A program made the position numbers and the translations under genes. Positions 46,661 through 56,222 of a stretch of 64,000 bases of DNA are shown here, piece by piece. The DNA is from Cupriavidus necator (GTDB lineage Bacteria; Pseudomonadota; Gammaproteobacteria; Burkholderiales; Burkholderiaceae). Numbering within the stretch: position 1 is the first letter of the stretch; every line of letters starts with the position of its first letter. Below the pieces are notes generated by a model. The model was not told the origin of the DNA, did not search any database, and saw only the letters and a program-made list of their open reading frames with translations. The stretch is taken from assembly GCA_022041995.1 (NCBI GenBank), contig CP074381.1, positions 1,178,001-1,242,000 on the forward strand, in the 5' to 3' direction.

Positions 46661-47143
46661 ATGGCAATCGAAGGCGTTCTCAATGAAGGCTTCGTCACGA
46701 CTACCGCTGACAAGCTGATCAACTGGACCCGCACCGGGTCGCTGTGGCCGATGACTTTCGGCCTGGCCTGCTGTGCCGTGGAAATGATGCATGCCGGCGC
46801 CGCGCGCTACGACATGGACCGCTTCGGCGTGATTTTCCGCCCGTCGCCGCGCCAGTCGGACGTGATGATCGTGGCCGGCACGCTGTGCAACAAGATGGCC
46901 CCCGCGCTGCGCAAGGTCTACGACCAGATGGCGGAACCGCGCTGGGTGATCTCGATGGGCTCGTGCGCCAACGGCGGCGGCTACTACCACTACTCGTACT
47001 CGGTGGTGCGCGGCTGCGACCGCATCGTGCCGGTGGATATCTACGTGCCGGGCTGCCCGCCGACGGCCGAAGCGCTGATCTACGGCGTGATCCAGCTGCA
47101 GAACAAGATCAAGCGTACCAACACCATCGCGCGCAAGGGCTGA
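46661..47143 (+). CDS. nuoB: NADH-quinone oxidoreductase subunit B
   Basis: A 160-residue peripheral-arm subunit that holds the terminal 4Fe-4S cluster N2, which hands electrons to quinone. Cluster ligands appear as [11 protein letters not shown] (tandem Cys), [10 protein letters not shown] and [11 protein letters not shown]. It starts six bases after nuoA and ends one base before nuoC, indicating coupling. Confidence 0.97.
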   Translation: MAIEGVLNEGFVTTTADKLINWTRTGSLWPMTFGLACCAVEMMHAGAARYDMDRFGVIFRPSPRQSDVMIVAGTLCNKMAPALRKVYDQMAEPRWVISMGSCANGGGYYHYSYSVVRGCDRIVPVDIYVPGCPPTAEALIYGVIQLQNKIKRTNTIARKG

Positions 47144-47144
47144 A

Positions 47145-47741
47145 ATGGCGAAGCTCGACACCCTCAAGGCCGCGCTCGAGAAAGCTCTCGGCAAGCGCGT
47201 GCAGAATCTGATCGAGGCGACCGGCGAACTGACGCTGATCGTCAAGGCCGACGACTACCTCGAAGTTGCCCGCATCCTGCGCGATGATCCGTCGCTGCGT
47301 TTCGAGCAGCTGATCGACCTGTGCGGCGTGGACTATTCCGAGTACGGCGACGGTGCCTGGGACGGCCTGCGCTTTGCCGCGGTTTCGCAGCTGCTATCGA
47401 TCACCCACAACTGGCGCCTGCGCGTGCGCGTGTTCGCCCCGGACGATGATTTCCCGGTGCTGCCGTCGTTGATCGACGTGTGGAACGGCGTCAACTGGTT
47501 CGAGCGTGAAGCCTTCGATTTCTACGGCATCGTCTTCGACGGCCATCCGGACCTGCGCCGCATCCTGACCGACTACGGTTTCGTCGGCCATCCGTTCCGC
47601 AAGGATTTCCCGGTTTCGGGCTTCGTCGAGATGCGCTACGACCCGGAACAGAAGCGGGTCATCTACCAGCCGGTCACGATCGAGCCGCGCGAAATCACCC
47701 CGCGCGTGATCCGCGAGGACAACTACGGCGGCTTGCACTGA
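47145..47741 (+). CDS. nuoC: NADH-quinone oxidoreductase subunit C
   Basis: A 198-residue 30-kDa subunit of the connecting fragment. The signature is seen in [49 protein letters not shown]. It is separate from nuoD, unlike the fused nuoCD of enterobacteria. Starts one base after the nuoB stop. Confidence 0.97.
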   Translation: MAKLDTLKAALEKALGKRVQNLIEATGELTLIVKADDYLEVARILRDDPSLRFEQLIDLCGVDYSEYGDGAWDGLRFAAVSQLLSITHNWRLRVRVFAPDDDFPVLPSLIDVWNGVNWFEREAFDFYGIVFDGHPDLRRILTDYGFVGHPFRKDFPVSGFVEMRYDPEQKRVIYQPVTIEPREITPRVIREDNYGGLH

Positions 47742-47750
47742 TAACGCGCC

Positions 47751-49004
47751 ATGGCAGACATCAAGAACTACACCCTGAACTTCGGCCCGCAACACCCGGC
47801 AGCGCACGGCGTGCTGCGCCTGGTGCTGGAGCTGGACGGCGAAGTCATCCAGCGCGCCGACCCCCATATCGGCCTGCTGCACCGTGCCACCGAAAAGCTG
47901 GCCGAACAGAAGACCTGGATCCAGAACGTGCCGTACATGGACCGCCTCGACTACGTGTCGATGATGGTCAACGAGCACGCCTACGTGATGGCAATCGAGC
48001 GCCTGCTGGGCCTCGAGGTGCCGGTGCGCGCGCAATACATCCGCGTGATGTTCGACGAGATCACCCGCCTGCTGAACCACCTGATGTGGATCGGCTCGCA
48101 CGCGCTGGACGTGGGCGCGATGGCGGTGTTCCTGTATGCCTTCCGCGAGCGCGAGGACATGTTCGACATGTACGAGGCGGTGTCGGGCGCGCGCATGCAC
48201 GCGGCCTACTACCGTCCGGGCGGTGTGTATCGCGACCTGCCTGACACGATGCCGCAATATCGTGCGTCCAAGGTACACAACGAGCGCGCCATCAAGGCCA
48301 TGAACGAGGCGCGTTCGGGCTCGCTGCTGGACTTCATCGAGGACTTCACCAACCGGTTCCCGAAGTACGTCGACGAATACGAGACGCTGCTGACCGACAA
48401 CCGGATCTGGAAGCAGCGCCTGGTGGACATCGGCGTGGTCAGCCCGGAACGGGCGTTGCAGATGGGCTTTACCGGCCCGATGCTGCGCGGCTCCGGCATC
48501 GAGTGGGACCTGCGCAAGAAGCAGCCTTACGAGGTGTACGACAAGCTGGACTTCGACATCCCGGTGGGCGTGGGCGGCGACTGCTACGCGCGCTACCTGG
48601 TGCGCGTGGAAGAGATGCGCCAGTCCAACCGCATCATCAAGCAGTGCGTGGAATGGCTGCGCCGCAACCCGGGCCCGGTGATCACCGAGAACCACAAGGT
48701 GGCGCCGCCCTCGCGCGTGGACATGAAGTCCAACATGGAAGAACTGATCCACCACTTCAAGCTCTTCACCGAAGGCATGCACGTGCCCGAGGGCGAAGCG
48801 TACGCAGCGGTGGAACACCCGAAGGGCGAGTTCGGCATCTACGCGATCTCGGACGGCGCGAACAAGCCGTACCGCCTGAAGATCCGTGCACCTGGCTTCC
48901 CCCACCTGGCCGCGCTCGACGAAATGGCCAAGGGACACATGATTGCTGACGCGGTAACGATCATCGGCACGCAAGACATCGTCTTCGGCGAGATCGACCG
49001 TTAA
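47751..49004 (+). CDS. nuoD: NADH-quinone oxidoreductase subunit D
   Basis: A 417-residue 49-kDa subunit that forms the quinone site with NuoB. Family blocks include [54 protein letters not shown] and the C-terminal FGEIDR. It follows nuoC after nine bases. The next gene, nuoE, starts only after a 179-base gap, unusually long for this operon. Confidence 0.97.
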   Translation: MADIKNYTLNFGPQHPAAHGVLRLVLELDGEVIQRADPHIGLLHRATEKLAEQKTWIQNVPYMDRLDYVSMMVNEHAYVMAIERLLGLEVPVRAQYIRVMFDEITRLLNHLMWIGSHALDVGAMAVFLYAFREREDMFDMYEAVSGARMHAAYYRPGGVYRDLPDTMPQYRASKVHNERAIKAMNEARSGSLLDFIEDFTNRFPKYVDEYETLLTDNRIWKQRLVDIGVVSPERALQMGFTGPMLRGSGIEWDLRKKQPYEVYDKLDFDIPVGVGGDCYARYLVRVEEMRQSNRIIKQCVEWLRRNPGPVITENHKVAPPSRVDMKSNMEELIHHFKLFTEGMHVPEGEAYAAVEHPKGEFGIYAISDGANKPYRLKIRAPGFPHLAALDEMAKGHMIADAVTIIGTQDIVFGEIDR

Positions 49005-49080
49005 TCACGGACCGCCGGCCCGGACGACGATCCGGGCGCTTTCCGCGGCGCTCCCCAGGGGAGCGGGCGGAAGACCCGCG

Positions 49081-49115
49081 GCGGACCGGCAGGGCCTCAG
49101 GCCTGCCGGCGGAAC
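49081..49115 (+). repeat. GC-rich imperfect hairpin in the nuoD-nuoE gap
   Basis: CCGGCAGGGCCT and AGGCCTGCCGG pair with one bulged G within the 179-base gap. It has no T run, so it is more likely an mRNA stability or processing element than a terminator. Confidence 0.45.
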
Positions 49116-49183
49116 GGGCAGCGACGGCTGCAAACCTGCGGAAGGGAACGCCCAGTGGCGCTGCCTGACGCCGTTTTACTGCA

Positions 49184-49687
49184 ATGACCATGCTATCAGC
49201 AGAAGCTCTCAAGGAAATCGATCGCGCGATCGCGAAGTATCCGGCCGACCAGAAGCAGTCGGCCGTGATGGCGGCGCTTGCCGTGGCGCAGGGCGAGGTG
49301 GGCTGGGTTTCCCCCGAAGTCATGCAGTTCGTCGCCAACTACCTCGACATGCCGCCCGTGTGGGTGGAAGAGGTGGCGACCTTCTACAACATGTATGACA
49401 CCAAGCCGGTGGGCAAATTCAAGCTCGCCGTCTGCACCAATCTGCCGTGCGCCCTGTCGGGCGGCGAGCGGGCCGGCGACTACCTGAAGCGCAAGCTCGG
49501 GATCGACTACAACGAGACCACCGCTGACGGCTGCTTCACCCTGAAAGAGGGCGAGTGCATGGGCGCCTGCGGCGACGCGCCGGTGATGATCGTCAACAAC
49601 ACCCGCATGTGCAGCTTCATGAGCGACGACAAGCTCGACGCGCTCGTGGACGAGCTGAAAGCCGAAGCTGCCAAGGGGGCAAGTAAC
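49184..49687 (+). CDS. nuoE: NADH-quinone oxidoreductase subunit E (reads through into nuoF as given)
   Basis: A 24-kDa subunit of about 167 residues with a thioredoxin-like 2Fe-2S cluster (N1a). Ligands are C in [13 protein letters not shown] and [12 protein letters not shown]. In the sequence as given no stop separates it from nuoF: the frame runs GCC AAG GGG GCA AGT AAC ATG. One extra G in the run 49675-49679 gives ...AAKGGK and TAA immediately before the nuoF ATG, the normal arrangement. ATG 49184 or 49190 may be the start; neither has a clear ribosome site. Confidence 0.93.
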
Positions 49688-50983
49688 ATGACCAGTCTGC
49701 ACGACCGCCATATCCAGCCGCTGATCCTGGCCGGCCTGGACGGCAAGAATTGGCACCTGGAAGACTACGTCAAGCGTGGCGGCTACCAGCAACTGAAGCG
49801 CATACTGACCGAGAAGATCCCGCCCGAGCAGGTGATTGCCGACGTCAAGGCATCTGGCCTGCGCGGCCGTGGCGGTGCGGGCTTCCCGACCGGCCTGAAG
49901 TGGAGCTTCATGCCACGCACATTCCCGGGTCAGAAATACCTGGTCTGCAACACCGATGAAGGCGAGCCAGGCACGTTCAAGGACCGCGACATCATCCGCT
50001 ACAACCCGCATTCGCTGATCGAGGGCATGGCCATCGGTGCGTATGCGATGGGCATCACCGTGGGCTACAACTACATCCACGGCGAGATCTGGAACGAATA
50101 CAAGATCTTCGAGGAAGCCCTCGAAGAGGCGCGTGCTGCCGGCTTCCTGGGTGACAACATCCTGGGTTCGGGCTTTGATTTCCAGCTGCACGCCCACCAC
50201 GGCTACGGCGCCTACATCTGCGGCGAGGAAACCGCGCTGCTCGAATCGCTGGAAGGCAAGAAGGGCCAGCCGCGCTTCAAGCCGCCGTTCCCGGCCAGCT
50301 TTGGCCTGTACGGCAAGCCGACCACCATCAACAACACCGAGACCTTCGCCGCGGTGCCGTTCCTGCTGGCCGTCGGCCCCGAGAACTACCTGAAGATGGG
50401 CAAGCCGAACAACGGCGGCACCAAGATCTTCTCGATCTCGGGCGATGTCGAGCGCCCCGGCAACTACGAGATCCCGCTGGGCACGCCGTTCGCCAAGCTG
50501 CTGGAACTCGCCGGCGGCATGCGCGGCGGCAAGCGCATCAAGGCGGTGATCCCGGGCGGCTCGTCCGCGCCGGTGGTGCCGGGCGACCTGATGATGGCGT
50601 CCGACATGGACTATGACTCGATCGCCAAGGCCGGCTCGATGCTGGGCTCGGGCGCGGTGATCGTGATGGACGAGACGCGCTGCATGGTCCGCTCGCTGCT
50701 GCGCCTGTCGTACTTCTATTTTGAGGAATCGTGCGGCCAGTGCACGCCGTGCCGCGAAGGCACCGGCTGGCTCTACCGCATGGTCAATCGCATCGAACAC
50801 GGAGAGGGGCGCCAGGAAGACCTGGACCTGCTCAACAACGTCGCGGAAAACATCATGGGCCGCACCATCTGCGCGCTCGGCGATGCCGCGGCGATGCCGG
50901 TCCGCGGCATGCTCAAGCACTACTGGAAAGAGTTCGAATATCACGTCGAACACAAGCAGTGCATGGTTCCGGCCTACATCTAA
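49688..50983 (+). CDS. nuoF: NADH-quinone oxidoreductase subunit F (NADH-, FMN-binding)
   Basis: A 431-residue 51-kDa subunit where NADH is oxidised. It has the NADH/FMN-binding [19 protein letters not shown] and [48 protein letters not shown], and the 4Fe-4S ligands in [11 protein letters not shown] with the distant Cys in [12 protein letters not shown]. The ATG at 49688 begins the conserved [14 protein letters not shown]. It is in the same frame as nuoE in the raw sequence, probably through one lost base. Confidence 0.96.
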   Translation: MTSLHDRHIQPLILAGLDGKNWHLEDYVKRGGYQQLKRILTEKIPPEQVIADVKASGLRGRGGAGFPTGLKWSFMPRTFPGQKYLVCNTDEGEPGTFKDRDIIRYNPHSLIEGMAIGAYAMGITVGYNYIHGEIWNEYKIFEEALEEARAAGFLGDNILGSGFDFQLHAHHGYGAYICGEETALLESLEGKKGQPRFKPPFPASFGLYGKPTTINNTETFAAVPFLLAVGPENYLKMGKPNNGGTKIFSISGDVERPGNYEIPLGTPFAKLLELAGGMRGGKRIKAVIPGGSSAPVVPGDLMMASDMDYDSIAKAGSMLGSGAVIVMDETRCMVRSLLRLSYFYFEESCGQCTPCREGTGWLYRMVNRIEHGEGRQEDLDLLNNVAENIMGRTICALGDAAAMPVRGMLKHYWKEFEYHVEHKQCMVPAYI

Positions 50984-50995
50984 GCGTGGCAGAAC

Positions 50996-53362
50996 ATGGT
51001 TGAACTAGAGATCGACGGCAAGAAGGTTGAGGTTGCTGAAGGCAGCCTGGTGATGGAAGCGGCCCGCAAGCTGGGCACCTACATCCCGCACTTCTGCTAC
51101 CACCGCAAACTGTCCATCGCGGCCAACTGCCGCATGTGCCTGGTCGAGGTCGAGAAGGCGCCCAAGGCGCTGCCCGCCTGCGCCACGCCGGTGACCCCTG
51201 GCATGAAGGTCTTCACCAATTCGGAGAAGGCGGTCAAGGCGCAGAAGTCCGTGATGGAATTCCTGCTGATCAACCACCCGCTCGACTGCCCGATCTGCGA
51301 TCAGGGCGGCGAATGCCAGCTGCAGGACCTGGCCGTGGGCTACGGTGCCTCGGAGTCGCGCTACAAGGAAGAGAAGCGCGTGGTGTTCCACAAGAACGTG
51401 GGCCCCCTGATCTCCATGGAGGAGATGACCCGCTGCATCCACTGCACCCGCTGCGTGCGCTTCGGCCAGGAAGTGGCCGGCGTGATGGAGCTGGGCATGC
51501 TGGGCCGCGGCGAGCATTCGGAAATCACCACCTTCGTCGGCAAGACCGTCGATTCGGAACTGTCGGGCAACATGATCGACCTGTGCCCGGTCGGCGCGCT
51601 GACCAGCAAGCCGTTCCGCTACTCGGCCCGTACCTGGGAACTGGCCCGCCGCAAGTCGGTGTCGCCGCACGACGGCCTGGGCGCGAACCTGGTGGTGCAG
51701 ACCAAGAACCAGCGCGTGATGCGCGTGCTGCCGCTGGAAAACGACGACATCAACGAGTGCTGGATTTCCGACAAGGACCGCTTCTCGTATGAAGGCCTGA
51801 ACAGCGCCGACCGCCTGACCCGCCCGCTGCTGAAGCAGGGCGGCGAATGGATGGAAACCGACTGGCAGACCGCGCTGGAATACGTGGCCAACGGCCTGGC
51901 GGGCATCAAGCGCGAGCACGGCGCCGACCAGATCGCCGCGCTGGCCAGCCCGCACAGCACGCTGGAAGAACTGTACCTGCTGGGCAAGCTGATGCGTGGC
52001 CTGGGCAGCGACAACGTTGACTTCCGCCTGCGCCAGTCCGACTTCTCCGCCGCGCTCAAGGGCGCACCGTGGCTGGGCATGCCGGTGGCCGACGTGACCA
52101 CGCTGCAACGCGTGCTGGTGATCGGCTCGTCGCTGCGCAAGGATCATCCGCTGCTGGCCTCGCGCCTGCGCCAGGCTACCAAGAAGGGTGCCCGCGTGGC
52201 CGTGCTGGGTGCCGGCGGTGAAGACCTGCTGATGCCGCTGGCCGCCCGCATCGATGTGGCGCCGTCGGGATGGACCGCGGCGCTCGCCGGCGTGGCCCGG
52301 GCCGTGGCCGCCGCCAAGGGCGTAGCTGCCCCGGCCGGCACCGACGGTTTCGACGGCGGCGAAGCCGCTGGCAAGGTGGCCGAAGCGCTGCTGTCGGGCG
52401 AGCGCCGTGCGGTGTTCCTCGGCAACGAGGCGGTGCGCCATCCGCAGTTCTCGGCGCTGCACGCGCTGGCACAGTGGATCGCCACCGAGACCGGTGCGAC
52501 GCTGGGCTTCCTGACCGAGGCCGCCAATACCGTCGGCGGCCACGTCGCCGGCGCGCTGCCCAAGCAGGGCGGCGCCAACGCGCAGGCGATGCTGGACACG
52601 CCGCGCAAGGCCTACATCCTGCTGAACACCGAACCCGAGTTCGACGCCGCCGACCCGCGCAAGGCGCTGGCCGCGCTGGCCCAGGCCGGTACGGTGGTGG
52701 TGCTGTCGCCGTTCCGTTCGGAAGCGGCCATGCAGTACGCCGACGTGATCCTGCCGGTGACGCCGTTCACGGAAACCGCCGGCACCTTCGTCAACTGCGA
52801 AGGCAAGCCGCAGAGCTTCAATGGCGTGGTGCGCGCCCTGGGCGATTCGCGTCCGGGCTGGAAGGTGCTGCGCGTGCTGGGCAACCTGCTGGACGTGGCT
52901 GGCTTCGACTACGAAACCGCCGAGTCGGTGCGTGTCGAAGTGCTGTCGGCCCCGGTCGAGGCGCAGCTGGACAACGCCACCGATGCGCCGATCCGTGTGG
53001 CCGCCGCTGCCGCCAACGGCATCGAACGCATTGCCGATGTACCGATCTACCACGCCGACCCGATCGTGCGCCGCGCCGAATCGCTGCAGCTGAGCGCTGC
53101 CGCGCGCCGCGCCATGCAGATCGCGCTGCCGGCCGACCTGTTCGCCAGCCTTGGCATCCAGTCCGGCGATCCGGTGCGTGTCACGCAAGGGCAGGGCAGC
53201 GTGGTGCTGCCGGCCGTGCTCGAAGCCACGCTGCCGGCCAACACCGTGCGCGTGCCGGCGGCAACGCCGGCGGCCATGAGCCTGGGCGCGATGTTCGGCA
53301 CGGTCACCGTAGAGAAGGCCATTGACCTGGCGCCGGCCACCGGCACCGTGGCCACGGCGTAA
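50996..53362 (+). CDS. nuoG: NADH-quinone oxidoreductase subunit G
   Basis: A 788-residue 75-kDa iron-sulfur subunit. The N-terminal ferredoxin domain carries the 2Fe-2S site (CYHRKLSIAANCRMCLVEVE ... ACATPV). It is followed by a His/Cys 4Fe-4S site (HPLDCPICDQGGECQLQD), then CIHCTRCVRFGQEVAG and the DLCPVGALTSK site. The remainder is the molybdopterin-oxidoreductase-like domain without cofactor. It starts 12 bases after nuoF and ends 21 bases before nuoH. Confidence 0.97.
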   Translation: MVELEIDGKKVEVAEGSLVMEAARKLGTYIPHFCYHRKLSIAANCRMCLVEVEKAPKALPACATPVTPGMKVFTNSEKAVKAQKSVMEFLLINHPLDCPICDQGGECQLQDLAVGYGASESRYKEEKRVVFHKNVGPLISMEEMTRCIHCTRCVRFGQEVAGVMELGMLGRGEHSEITTFVGKTVDSELSGNMIDLCPVGALTSKPFRYSARTWELARRKSVSPHDGLGANLVVQTKNQRVMRVLPLENDDINECWISDKDRFSYEGLNSADRLTRPLLKQGGEWMETDWQTALEYVANGLAGIKREHGADQIAALASPHSTLEELYLLGKLMRGLGSDNVDFRLRQSDFSAALKGAPWLGMPVADVTTLQRVLVIGSSLRKDHPLLASRLRQATKKGARVAVLGAGGEDLLMPLAARIDVAPSGWTAALAGVARAVAAAKGVAAPAGTDGFDGGEAAGKVAEALLSGERRAVFLGNEAVRHPQFSALHALAQWIATETGATLGFLTEAANTVGGHVAGALPKQGGANAQAMLDTPRKAYILLNTEPEFDAADPRKALAALAQAGTVVVLSPFRSEAAMQYADVILPVTPFTETAGTFVNCEGKPQSFNGVVRALGDSRPGWKVLRVLGNLLDVAGFDYETAESVRVEVLSAPVEAQLDNATDAPIRVAAAAANGIERIADVPIYHADPIVRRAESLQLSAAARRAMQIALPADLFASLGIQSGDPVRVTQGQGSVVLPAVLEATLPANTVRVPAATPAAMSLGAMFGTVTVEKAIDLAPATGTVATA

Positions 53363-53383
53363 GAACAAGAGCGAGAACAAGAC

Positions 53384-54448
53384 ATGATTGACTGGATTAC
53401 CTCGCAAGGACACGGTCTGCTGGGCGCCTACTGGACGCCGCTGTGGATCCTGATCCGCGCCGTGATCATCGTGGTGCCGCTGCTGCTGTGCGTGGCTTAC
53501 CTGATCCTGTGGGAGCGCAAGCTGATCGGCTGGATGCACGTGCGTATCGGCCCGAACCGTGTGGGCCCGCTGGGCCTGCTGCAGCCGATCGCCGACGTGC
53601 TCAAGCTGCTGCTCAAGGAAGTCATGATGCCCACGCAGGTCAGCCGGGGCATGTACCTGATTGCCCCGCTGATGGTGCTGATGCCCGCCGTGGCGGTCTG
53701 GGCCGTGATTCCGTTCCAGGCTGAAGTGGTGCTGGCGGATGTGAACGCCGGCCTGCTGTACGTGATGGCGATCAGCTCGGTGGGCGTGTACGGCGTGATC
53801 CTGGCCGGTTGGGCCTCGAACTCCAAGTACGCCTTCATCGGCGCCATGCGTGCCGCGGCCCAGATGGTGTCGTATGAAATCGCCATGGGCTTTGCGCTGG
53901 TGACGGTGCTGATGGTTGCCGGCAGCCTGAACCTGTCGGCCATCGTCAACGGCCAGAACACCGGCTACTTTGCCGACATGGGCATCAACATCCTGTCGTG
54001 GAACTGGCTGCCTCTGCTGCCGATGTTCGGCGTCTACTTCATCTCGGGCGTGGCCGAAACCAACCGCCACCCGTTCGACGTGGTGGAAGGCGAGTCGGAA
54101 ATCGTGGCCGGCCACATGATCGAGTATTCGGGCATGGGCTTCGCGCTGTTCTTCCTGGCCGAGTACATCAACATGATCATCATCTCGACGATGACCGCGC
54201 TGATGTTCCTGGGCGGCTGGGCGCCTCCGTTCGAGAGCGTGGTGACCAATGCGATCCCGGGCTTCTTCTGGCTGGTGATCAAGGTATTCCTGCTGCTGTC
54301 CGTCTTCATCTGGATCCGTGCCTCGTTCCCGCGCTACCGCTACGACCAGATCATGCGCCTGGGCTGGAAGGTGTTCATCCCCCTGACGGTGGCTTGGCTG
54401 ATCATCGTGGCGATCTGGATCAAGTCGCCCTGGAACATCTGGCACTGA
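53384..54448 (+). CDS. nuoH: NADH-quinone oxidoreductase subunit H
   Basis: A 354-residue membrane subunit that borders the quinone channel. About eight helices are present, with the family signatures [47 protein letters not shown] and [36 protein letters not shown]. It links the peripheral-arm genes to nuoI. Confidence 0.97.
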   Translation: MIDWITSQGHGLLGAYWTPLWILIRAVIIVVPLLLCVAYLILWERKLIGWMHVRIGPNRVGPLGLLQPIADVLKLLLKEVMMPTQVSRGMYLIAPLMVLMPAVAVWAVIPFQAEVVLADVNAGLLYVMAISSVGVYGVILAGWASNSKYAFIGAMRAAAQMVSYEIAMGFALVTVLMVAGSLNLSAIVNGQNTGYFADMGINILSWNWLPLLPMFGVYFISGVAETNRHPFDVVEGESEIVAGHMIEYSGMGFALFFLAEYINMIIISTMTALMFLGGWAPPFESVVTNAIPGFFWLVIKVFLLLSVFIWIRASFPRYRYDQIMRLGWKVFIPLTVAWLIIVAIWIKSPWNIWH

Positions 54449-54506
54449 ACGGCCAAACGACGGTGCGCGCCACGGCGCGCACCGTGTGGAAATACTAGGA
54501 AGCATC

Positions 54507-54998
54507 ATGCTGCTCGCCATCAAGGACTTCTTCAACAGCCTGCTCCTGAAGGAACTCTTCAAGGGCATGGCCCTGACCGGCCGCTATCTCTTCGCGCGCA
54601 AGATCACCGTCCAGTTCCCGGAAGAGAAAACGCCGATCTCGCCGCGCTTCCGTGGCCTGCACGCGCTGCGCCGCTACCCGAACGGGGAAGAGCGCTGCAT
54701 CGCCTGCAAGCTGTGCGAGGCGGTGTGCCCGGCGCTGGCCATCACGATCGAGTCCGACGCGCGCGCCGACGGCACGCGCCGCACGACCCGTTATGACATC
54801 GACCTGACCAAGTGCATCTTCTGCGGTTTCTGCGAAGAGGCCTGCCCGGTCGACGCCATCGTGGAAACGCAGATCCTGGAGTACCACGGCGAGAAGCGCG
54901 GCGACCTGTACTTCACCAAGGACATGCTGCTGGCAGTGGGCGACCGCTACGAGCCGCAGATCGCCGCGGCCAAGGCTGCCGACGCGAAGTACCGCTAA
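54507..54998 (+). CDS. nuoI: NADH-quinone oxidoreductase subunit I
   Basis: A 163-residue 8Fe ferredoxin-type subunit (TYKY). Two 4Fe-4S motifs are clear: [12 protein letters not shown] and [12 protein letters not shown]. The ATG at 54507 (MLLAIKDFF) follows TAGGAAGCATC and is favoured over the in-frame ATG seven codons earlier. A 198-base gap with a hairpin separates it from nuoJ. Confidence 0.96.
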   Translation: MLLAIKDFFNSLLLKELFKGMALTGRYLFARKITVQFPEEKTPISPRFRGLHALRRYPNGEERCIACKLCEAVCPALAITIESDARADGTRRTTRYDIDLTKCIFCGFCEEACPVDAIVETQILEYHGEKRGDLYFTKDMLLAVGDRYEPQIAAAKAADAKYR

Positions 54999-55095
54999 GC
55001 CGAATTACCGGCCGGAAGTCTCGGCCAGAAGTACCGCCGGTTGGCGGTTGCCGCAAGCAGCAGACCTGGCAGCCGCTGCCACCGAATTTGAATGC

Positions 55096-55117
55096 GGCCC
55101 CTGCAATGCAAGGGGCC
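55096..55117 (+). repeat. Hairpin in the nuoI-nuoJ gap
   Basis: GGCCCCT (55096-55102) / AGGGGCC (55111-55117), a perfect 7-bp stem around GCAATGCA, without a U-tract, about 80 bases before nuoJ. Confidence 0.5.
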
Positions 55118-55196
55118 AATGCAAGGATGCCGCAGGAGCGGGCCACCCGAAGGGGCGGCTTGTGCCGGACGGCCCAGAGAGGATCCGATAGGGACC

Positions 55197-55841
55197 ATGG
55201 AACTCACGACCACCATCTTCTACGTCTTTGCGCTGGTGCTGGTGCTCTCCGCACTGAAAGTCATCACTGCGAAGAACCCGGTGCATTCCGCACTGTTCCT
55301 CGTGCTGTCGTTCTTCACGGCCGCGGCGATCTGGATGCTGCTCAAGGCGGAATTCCTCGCCATCCTGCTGGTGCTGGTTTATGTCGGCGCGGTGATGGTG
55401 CTGTTCCTGTTCGTGGTGATGATGATCGATATCGACATCGAGCACCTGCGGCGGGACTTCTGGACCTACGTGCCGATGGCCTCGATCGTCGGCGCGCTGA
55501 TCATCGCCGAGATGGCGATCGTGCTGGTGCGCAACTTCATCGGCACCACCACGCCGGTGGCCGCCAGCGGTTCGCAGGAACCGGGCTACTCGAACAGCGC
55601 CGCGCTCGGCAAGCTGATCTACACCGACTATATCTACGCCTTCGAAGTGGCCGGCATCATCCTGCTGGTGGCGATCATCGCCGCCGTGGCGCTGACCCTG
55701 CGCCGCCGCAAGGACGTCAAGGCCCAGGACGTGTCGGCGCAGCTGCGCACCCGCCGCGGCGACCGCGTGCGCCTGGTGCCGATGCAGTCCGAAGCCCAGA
55801 CCCAGCAGACGGAAGCCGCGGCTGCCGCCAATAAGAACTAA
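55197..55841 (+). CDS. nuoJ: NADH-quinone oxidoreductase subunit J
   Basis: A 214-residue membrane subunit with five helices ([67 protein letters not shown] with the conserved Tyr-Val-Gly pi-bulge). The C-terminal 40 residues are hydrophilic and alanine/glutamine-rich. The ATG at 55197 is preferred to the in-frame start 35 codons upstream. The nuoK GTG follows after 17 bases. Confidence 0.95.
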   Translation: MELTTTIFYVFALVLVLSALKVITAKNPVHSALFLVLSFFTAAAIWMLLKAEFLAILLVLVYVGAVMVLFLFVVMMIDIDIEHLRRDFWTYVPMASIVGALIIAEMAIVLVRNFIGTTTPVAASGSQEPGYSNSAALGKLIYTDYIYAFEVAGIILLVAIIAAVALTLRRRKDVKAQDVSAQLRTRRGDRVRLVPMQSEAQTQQTEAAAAANKN

Positions 55842-55858
55842 AGCCCGGAGAAATCGCT

Positions 55859-56164
55859 GTGCTCTCTCTCGCTCATTTCCTCGTGCTCGGTGCGATCCTG
55901 TTTGCGATCAGCATCGTCGGCATCTTCCTGAACCGCAAGAACGTGATCGTGCTGCTGATGGCGATCGAACTGATGCTGCTTGCGGTGAACATCAACTTCG
56001 TCGCCTTCTCGCATTACCTGGGCGACCTGGCTGGTCAGGTTTTCGTTTTCTTCATCCTCACGGTGGCCGCCGCCGAGTCGGCAATCGGTCTCGCCATCCT
56101 GGTTGTGCTGTTCCGCAACCTGGATACGATCAACGTGGACGACATGGATACCCTCAAGGGCTGA
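55859..56164 (+). CDS. nuoK: NADH-quinone oxidoreductase subunit K
   Basis: A 101-residue three-helix subunit of the proton channel, MrpC-like. Two buried glutamates are conserved: [19 protein letters not shown] and [19 protein letters not shown]. The start is GTG with GGAG upstream; no ATG is available. Confidence 0.96.
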   Translation: MLSLAHFLVLGAILFAISIVGIFLNRKNVIVLLMAIELMLLAVNINFVAFSHYLGDLAGQVFVFFILTVAAAESAIGLAILVVLFRNLDTINVDDMDTLKG

Positions 56165-56222
56165 TCCGTGACGCACTACGCAGATACCCAAGACTCACCG
56201 ACCGCACACCACTAAGCGTCCT

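Noticed and set aside
51005..54568. A 1187-codon open frame on the minus strand opposite nuoG and nuoH
   Set aside because: It mirrors highly conserved nuo genes, has histidine/arginine/glutamine-rich low-complexity composition and no domain. Long antisense frames are normal in GC-rich DNA.
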